Positions 5,636 through 9,834 of a DNA stretch of 9,834 bases are shown here, piece after piece; position 1 is the stretch's first letter; each line of letters begins with the position of its first letter. The position numbers and the translations under genes are program-made. The notes under the pieces were generated by a model. The model saw only the letters and a list, made by a program, of their open reading frames with translations. It did not search any database and was not told where the DNA came from. This stretch comes from NS-12 sp045403215. Its GTDB lineage: Bacteria; Nitrospirota; Nitrospiria; Nitrospirales; NS-4. The stretch lies in the NCBI GenBank assembly GCA_045403215.1, contig JAXIOW010000204.1:1-9834 (forward strand), read 5' to 3'.

Positions 5636-6302
5636 ACCGCCGTTCCAGCTCACCTTCTGCCTTGCCGTGCGACGCGGCAGGCAAAATCTCTCCTTTATAG
5701 ATCCAGGCCTTGATGCCGATCTGTCCCATCGTCGTATGGGCCTCCGCGAACCCGTAGTCAATGTCGGCGCGGAGGGTATGGAGCGGCACACGGCCCTGTA
5801 AATACCACTCGGTCCGGGCGATCTCAGCCCCGGCCAGCCGGCCCGAGCACCGAATCTTGATGCCCTGGGCGCCCAGGCGGAGGGCCGACGCGACGCTGCG
5901 CTTCATGGCCCGGCGGAACGCGACACGCTTCTCCAGCTGCACGGCGATGTTTTCGGTGACCAGCTGCGCGTCGAGCTCCGGCTTCTTGATCTCCTTGATG
6001 GTGATGTAGACCTGACGGGTGATCATCTTCTCCAGGTCAGCCTTGAGCTTGTCCACCTCCGCGCCCTTGCGCCCGATGATGATGCCGGGCCGGGCGGTAT
6101 GGATGATGACCGTGACCTGGTCCCCGGAGCGCTCGATCTCCACCTTCGAGACCCCCGCGTGGTAGAGCTTGCTCTTCACCATCTTGCGGACGCGGATGTC
6201 TTCGTGGAGGATCTTGGCGTAGTCGCGGTCCGCATACCACCGCGAGCTCCACGGCTTGACATAGCCGAGCCGCAACCCGACCGGATGTGATTTCTGGCCC
6301 AT
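5634..6302 (-). CDS. rpsC: 30S ribosomal protein S3
   Basis: S3 lies at the mRNA entry tunnel in the small-subunit head and takes part in the ribosomal helicase activity. The 222-residue product starts MGQKSHPVGLRLGYVKPWSS. Its KH domain has the core GIIIGRKGAEVDKLK at 73-87. The C-domain carries AFRRAMKRSVASALRLGAQG, IKIRCSGRLAGAEIARTEWY, GRVPLHTLRADIDYG and MGQIGIKAWIYKGEIL. These are standard. The tail after this (PAASHGKAEGELERR) is short and charged, at the low end of tail length for the family. The ATG at 6302 lies 6 bases past the rplV stop. AAGGG in the last rplV codons is a possible site. Confidence 0.99.
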   Translation of the reverse strand: MGQKSHPVGLRLGYVKPWSSRWYADRDYAKILHEDIRVRKMVKSKLYHAGVSKVEIERSGDQVTVIIHTARPGIIIGRKGAEVDKLKADLEKMITRQVYITIKEIKKPELDAQLVTENIAVQLEKRVAFRRAMKRSVASALRLGAQGIKIRCSGRLAGAEIARTEWYLQGRVPLHTLRADIDYGFAEAHTTMGQIGIKAWIYKGEILPAASHGKAEGELERR

Positions 6303-6308
6303 ACCTGG

Positions 6309-6680
6309 CTAGCCCTTTGCCTTCGTGTTGCCTTTGGCCTCAACCGGCGCAACGGCGATGGTGATGTGGCTCGTCCGCTTGTGAATGGCAAACGCACGGC
6401 CCTGCGCGCGCGGCTGAAACCGCTTGAGCGTGGGTCCGACATCGACCCAGGCCCGACTGACGCGCAGACTGCCTGCATCCCCGAGCTCCTTGCCCGGCTG
6501 CTGGCCGTTCGCCACCGCGGACAGGAGCACTTTCTGCACCACTTTCGCCGCGGCGCGGGGGGTGAAGCGGAGCAGGGCCAGCGCATCGCTGACCGGGCAC
6601 CCTCTGATCAGATCCACCACCGGACGTGTTTTCCGGGGGGACATCCGCACGTAGCGTAGCGTTGCTCTTGCCTCAGCCAT
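6309..6680 (-). CDS. rplV: 50S ribosomal protein L22
   Basis: L22 contacts all domains of 23S rRNA, and its long hairpin lines the exit tunnel near the macrolide site. The 123-residue product starts MAEARATLRYVRMSPRKTRP and contains AAAKVVQKVLLSAVAN. Its hairpin is GPTLKRFQPRAQGRAFAIHK at 82-101 followed by RTSHITIAV. The tip (RAQGRA) has a glutamine where Met or Lys is common; no deletion of the type linked to erythromycin resistance is seen. Residues 58-72 (NGQQPGKELGDAGSL) replace the usual His/Asn-rich linker with a Gly-rich one. The ATG at 6680 has AAGGA 9 bases upstream in the 12-base gap after rpsS. Confidence 0.98.
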   Translation of the reverse strand: MAEARATLRYVRMSPRKTRPVVDLIRGCPVSDALALLRFTPRAAAKVVQKVLLSAVANGQQPGKELGDAGSLRVSRAWVDVGPTLKRFQPRAQGRAFAIHKRTSHITIAVAPVEAKGNTKAKG

Positions 6681-6692
6681 CCCTGCTCGTCC

Positions 6693-6980
6693 TTACTTGA
6701 GCGCGACCGCTTTTTCGCTCTTGACGGCCCCGTGGCCTTTGAAGAACCTCGTCGGTGCGAATTCGCCTAGCTTATGTCCGACCATGTTCTCCGTGATGTA
6801 GACCGGGATAAACTTTTTGCCGTTGTGAATGGCCAACGTATGGCCGATCATTTCGGGTACGATCGTCGACCGGCGCGACCACGTCTTGAGAATCTTCTTC
6901 TCGCCGCCGCTATTCATCTGCTCGATCCGGCTCAATAAGCGAGCATCGACGAACGGCCCTTTGGACACTGAACGAGGCAT
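6693..6980 (-). CDS. rpsS: 30S ribosomal protein S19
   Basis: S19 sits in the small-subunit head, pairs with S13 and bridges to the large subunit. The product is 95 residues and starts MPRSVSKGPFVDARLLSRIE. It includes IKTWSRRSTI-like LKTWSRRSTIVPEMIGHTLA, the signature IHNGKKFIPVYITENMVGHK and LGEFAPTRFFKGHGA. The same frame is open upstream to 7115. I set the start at the ATG at 6980 because it gives the family N-terminus, comes one base after the rplB stop and has GGAAG upstream in the last rplB codons. The upstream in-frame part is shadow of rplB. Confidence 0.99.
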   Translation of the reverse strand: MPRSVSKGPFVDARLLSRIEQMNSGGEKKILKTWSRRSTIVPEMIGHTLAIHNGKKFIPVYITENMVGHKLGEFAPTRFFKGHGAVKSEKAVALK

Positions 6981-6981
6981 G

Positions 6982-7808
<827 letters not shown>

Positions 7809-7809
<1 letters not shown>

Positions 7810-8102
7810 TAGACGCCTTCGAAGATCTCCAGTTTCTCGCCTGGCTTCAGCGTCACGATCGCCTTCTTCCAATCCGGCTTCTTGCCCACCATCCGTCCGA
7901 TCCGGCGAATCTTGCCGCCGACGTTCATCACGCTGACCTTCTCCACCTTGACATTCAAGGCACGCTCGGTCGCCTTCTTAATCTCCACCTTGTTGGCATC
8001 TGCCCGCACCAGAAGACCGATTTTGCGCTGACTTTCCCGCATGTCAGTCAATTTCTCGGTCAGCAGGGGGCGGATGATAATGTCGAAGGCCTCGCGGGTC
8101 AT
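7809..8102 (-). CDS. rplW: 50S ribosomal protein L23
   Basis: L23 lies at the exit of the nascent-peptide tunnel and is the main docking point for trigger factor and the signal recognition particle. The 97-residue product starts MTREAFDIIIRPLLTEKLTD. Glu16 in the TEK motif matches the glutamate used for trigger-factor binding in E. coli. ANKVEIKKATERALNVKVEK follows. The tunnel loop is GGKIRRIGRMVGKKPDWKKA, and the end is IVTLKPGEKLEIFEGV. The length is standard for bacteria. Its ATG overlaps the rplD stop by 4 bases and its TAA overlaps the rplB ATG by one base. Confidence 0.98.
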
Positions 8103-8722
8103 GCCCAGGCCTCCTCGAGCCTCGCCAGATCCCGCCGTGCGATCAGCACCGTGTCGTGCAGGAGCAGATCCCGGACATTGACCCCTTCCGGCTGGACCAC
8201 CGTGACCAGCGGTAGGTTCGCCGCGGCCCGGCGTAGGCGGTCCTGATCACCCCCGGCCACCATCAACGTCTTTCCCGCGAGGCCCAGCACCTTCAGCTTC
8301 GCGGCGAGCGATTTTGTCTTGCCATCAAATTCGGGGAGCTCTTCCAAGACCAGCAGCCCCCCGTCCCGGACTTTGGCAGTGAGGGCCGCACGCACGGCCC
8401 CCCGCGTTTTCTCCTTGGGAATCGAGTACCCGTAGTCGCGCGGGTGTGGCCCGAACACGATCCCACCATGGCGCCACACCGGGGACCGGATGGAGCCTGC
8501 CCGGGCCCGGCCTGTATGCTTCTGCTTGTAGGGCTTCCTGCCAGTCCCGCTGACCATGCTGCGCGTCTTTGTGGAGGCTGTACCCTTGCGACGGTTCGCC
8601 TCCTGCATGACGACCACTTCATGCAGGACTGGCGGCTTAACCTCCACCCCGAAGACCTCAGGACGGAGGTCGACTGCCCCCACCTTCCGCCGGTTCATGT
8701 CGACGATGTCGATCGTGGGCAT
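8099..8722 (-). CDS. rplD: 50S ribosomal protein L4
   Basis: L4 is an assembly initiator whose long loop reaches the exit tunnel. In E. coli it also represses the S10 operon through the mRNA leader. The 207-residue product starts MPTIDIVDMNRRKVGAVDLR. The tunnel loop at about 43-95 contains TRSMVSGTGRKPYKQKHTGR, ARAGSIRSPVWRHGGIVFGP and HPRDYGYSIPKEK. The macrolide-contact part (KPYKQKHTGRARAG) looks wild-type. The globular part has LVLEELPEFDGKTK and VNVRDLLLHDTVLI. The ATG at 8722 has GGAG 9 bases upstream in the 14-base gap after rplC. The conventional L4-controlled leader cannot sit before rpsJ here, so any autoregulation must differ. Confidence 0.99.
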   Translation of the reverse strand: MPTIDIVDMNRRKVGAVDLRPEVFGVEVKPPVLHEVVVMQEANRRKGTASTKTRSMVSGTGRKPYKQKHTGRARAGSIRSPVWRHGGIVFGPHPRDYGYSIPKEKTRGAVRAALTAKVRDGGLLVLEELPEFDGKTKSLAAKLKVLGLAGKTLMVAGGDQDRLRRAAANLPLVTVVQPEGVNVRDLLLHDTVLIARRDLARLEEAWA

Positions 8723-8736
8723 GGTCCGAGACTCCG

Positions 8737-9363
8737 TTAGGAGGCCTTCTTCGACTTCTGGATGGCAACCAGGCTGCCACGGGCGCCCGGGACGGCTCCT
8801 CGCACGAAGAGGAGGTGCTCCTCAGGCCTCACGTCGACGACCTCGAGGGCCTGGACGGTGACGCGCACGTCCCCCAAGTGCCCGGGCAACCGCTTGTTCT
8901 TCCAGACCCGCGATGGGTAGGAGCTGCTGCCGATCGAGCCTGGCGCGCGATGGAACATTGACCCGTGCGACGCTGGACCCCCTGCGAAATGATGCCGCTT
9001 CACCACGCCCTGGAACCCCTTTCCTTTGGAGACCCCCACAACGTCCACCCACTCGCCTTTGGTAAACATGCTGACCGTGACAGTCGCGCCGACCTGCGCC
9101 TCGCCCGCGGCGCGAAATTCACGCACATACCGGTACGCAGGCAGATTGGCCTTGGCGAAGTGCCCCTTGACTGGTTTCGACGTCTTCCGGTCCGGCAGTT
9201 CCCTGAACGCCAACTGGACAGCGGTATACCCGTCCCGCTCCTTCGTCTTGACCTGCGACACGCGGCAGGGTCCGGCCTCGATCACCGTGACGGGCACCGT
9301 TTGCCCGCCGTCGAGAAACACCTGGGTCATGCCGAGCTTCTGCCCAAGCAACCCGTTGGTCAT
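8737..9363 (-). CDS. rplC: 50S ribosomal protein L3
   Basis: L3 is an early-assembly protein with a long loop reaching the peptidyl transferase centre. The 208-residue product starts MTNGLLGQKLGMTQVFLDGG and has the usual VTVIEAGPCRVSQVKT. The loop region is SKGKGFQGVVKRHHFAGGPA, SHGSMFHRAPGSIGSSSYPS and RVWKNKRLPGHLGDVRVTVQ at 112-171. The E. coli sequence GSIGQNQ, which includes the glutamine methylated by PrmB, is GSIGSSS here, so the target residue is absent. The ATG at 9363 overlaps the rpsJ stop as ATGA. The C-terminal tail ends in Lys/Ser residues, which is ordinary. Confidence 0.99.
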   Translation of the reverse strand: MTNGLLGQKLGMTQVFLDGGQTVPVTVIEAGPCRVSQVKTKERDGYTAVQLAFRELPDRKTSKPVKGHFAKANLPAYRYVREFRAAGEAQVGATVTVSMFTKGEWVDVVGVSKGKGFQGVVKRHHFAGGPASHGSMFHRAPGSIGSSSYPSRVWKNKRLPGHLGDVRVTVQALEVVDVRPEEHLLFVRGAVPGARGSLVAIQKSKKAS

Positions 9364-9677
9364 AGCTTGATCTCCACATCCACCCCGGCGGCCAGGTTGA
9401 GCTTCATCAGGGCGTCCATCGTCTCGGGCGTGGGCTCCATGATGTCCATGAGTCGCTTGTACGTGCGGATCTCGAACTGCTCACGGGACTTCTTGTCCGC
9501 ATGGGTCGAGCGCTGCACGGTCCACTTGTTGATGCGGGTCGGCAATGGAATCGGCCCGACCACCTTTGCGCCCGTGCGCTTGACGGTCTCGACGATCTCC
9601 GCAACAGACTGGTCCAGGACCCGATAGTCAAAGCTCTTAAGCCGGATGCGGATCCGCTGATCGAGCCTGATCGCCAT
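9360..9677 (-). CDS. rpsJ: 30S ribosomal protein S10 (NusE)
   Basis: S10 belongs to the small-subunit head and, as NusE, links transcription to translation through NusB and NusG. The product is 105 residues, starting MAIRLDQRIRIRLKSFDYRV. Its extended loop is TGAKVVGPIPLPTRINKWTV at 35-54, followed by QRSTHADKKSREQFEIRTYK. The ending MDALMKLNLAAGVDVEIKL is the usual one. The same frame stays open to 9782. The ATG at 9677 is preferred because it matches the family N-terminus, lies 19 bases after the tuf stop, and has GAAG/GAAGG purine stretches just upstream. The stop overlaps rplC by 4 bases. Confidence 0.98.
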   Translation of the reverse strand: MAIRLDQRIRIRLKSFDYRVLDQSVAEIVETVKRTGAKVVGPIPLPTRINKWTVQRSTHADKKSREQFEIRTYKRLMDIMEPTPETMDALMKLNLAAGVDVEIKL

Positions 9678-9696
9678 ACGCTTCTTCGCCCTTCCC
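9678..9696 (-). other. 19-base tuf-rpsJ junction
   Basis: Only 19 purine-rich bases separate the tuf stop from the rpsJ ATG. They hold the S10 ribosome binding site and no room for a promoter, terminator or a structured S10 leader. The S10 operon is therefore read from upstream, together with tuf. Confidence 0.8.
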
Positions 9697-9834
9697 TTAC
9701 GCCAGGATTTCGGTGACGATGCCGGAGCCGACGGTCTTGCCCCCCTCGCGGACCGCAAAGCGCAGCCCCTGGTCCATCGCAATCGGCGAGATCAGCTCCG
9801 CCGTGACCGCCACGTTGTCCCCCGGCATCACCAT
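9697..9834 (-). CDS. tuf: Elongation factor Tu (3' end, cut by window edge)
   Basis: EF-Tu is the GTPase that brings aminoacyl-tRNA to the ribosomal A site. Only the last 45 codons and the TAA stop are inside the window. The translation MVMPGDNVAVTAELISPIAM, then DQGLRFAVREGGKTVGSGIV and TEILA is the end of domain 3, matching the C-terminus of bacterial EF-Tu (GRTVGAGVVTKI-type). The rest of the gene lies beyond position 9834. Its place before rpsJ indicates the end of the str operon (normally rpsL-rpsG-fusA-tuf), joined to the S10 operon. Whether a second tuf copy exists in the genome cannot be seen. Confidence 0.97.
   Translation of the reverse strand: MVMPGDNVAVTAELISPIAMDQGLRFAVREGGKTVGSGIVTEILA

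Noticed and set aside
9678..9782. Upstream extension of the S10 frame to 9782
   Set aside because: It overlaps the tuf 3' end in another frame and yields a Ser/Arg/Ala-rich lead with no S10 similarity; the ATG at 9677 fits the family.

Overview
The window is a continuous stretch of the bacterial str-S10-spc ribosomal-protein supercluster, all on the minus strand. Transcription runs from right (9834) to left (1). In that direction the order is: end of tuf (EF-Tu), rpsJ (S10), rplC (L3), rplD (L4), rplW (L23), rplB (L2), rpsS (S19), rplV (L22), rpsC (S3), rplP (L16), rpmC (L29), rpsQ (S17), rplN (L14), rplX (L24), rplE (L5), rpsN/rpsZ (S14), rpsH (S8), rplF (L6), rplR (L18), rpsE (S5), rpmD (L30), rplO (L15) and the first 200 codons of secY. 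This is the canonical ancestral bacterial order with no gene missing, inserted or broken. There are 21 complete genes and 2 partial ones.

The DNA is GC-rich (roughly 60% by eye), and third codon positions strongly prefer G or C. The protein types are bacterial: eight-residue KH core in S3, bacterial L30 and L15, and a 122-residue L14. S14 is the short zinc-binding form and L24 carries a four-cysteine zinc ribbon. tuf runs directly into rpsJ. Together these fit a deep-branching GC-rich bacterium (for example Methylomirabilota/NC10, Nitrospirota or a lineage formerly placed in Deltaproteobacteria). The sequence alone does not let me decide, and I make no firm taxonomic call.

Packing is extreme. 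The longest non-coding gap is 22 bases (rplE to rpsN). Many junctions are ATGA/GTGA overlaps (rpsJ/rplC, rplD/rplW, rpmC/rpsQ, rpsQ/rplN, rplX/rplE, rpmD/rplO), and there is a 1-base TAATG overlap (rplW/rplB) and an 8-base overlap (rplO/secY). I see no internal promoter, rho-independent terminator, RNA gene, mobile element or CRISPR array. The genes are therefore probably one transcript with translational coupling. They supply both ribosomal subunits, the elongation factor that feeds them, and the SecY channel that receives nascent membrane proteins.

No previously undescribed system is present. The points most worth a second look are small. L5 has an N-terminal extension made of six tandem K-P-x-x tetrapeptides. 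L24 has an N-terminal extension backed by a perfect Shine-Dalgarno sequence. The S10 leader region is absent because tuf abuts rpsJ. Long plus-strand open frames are GC-driven shadows of these genes.
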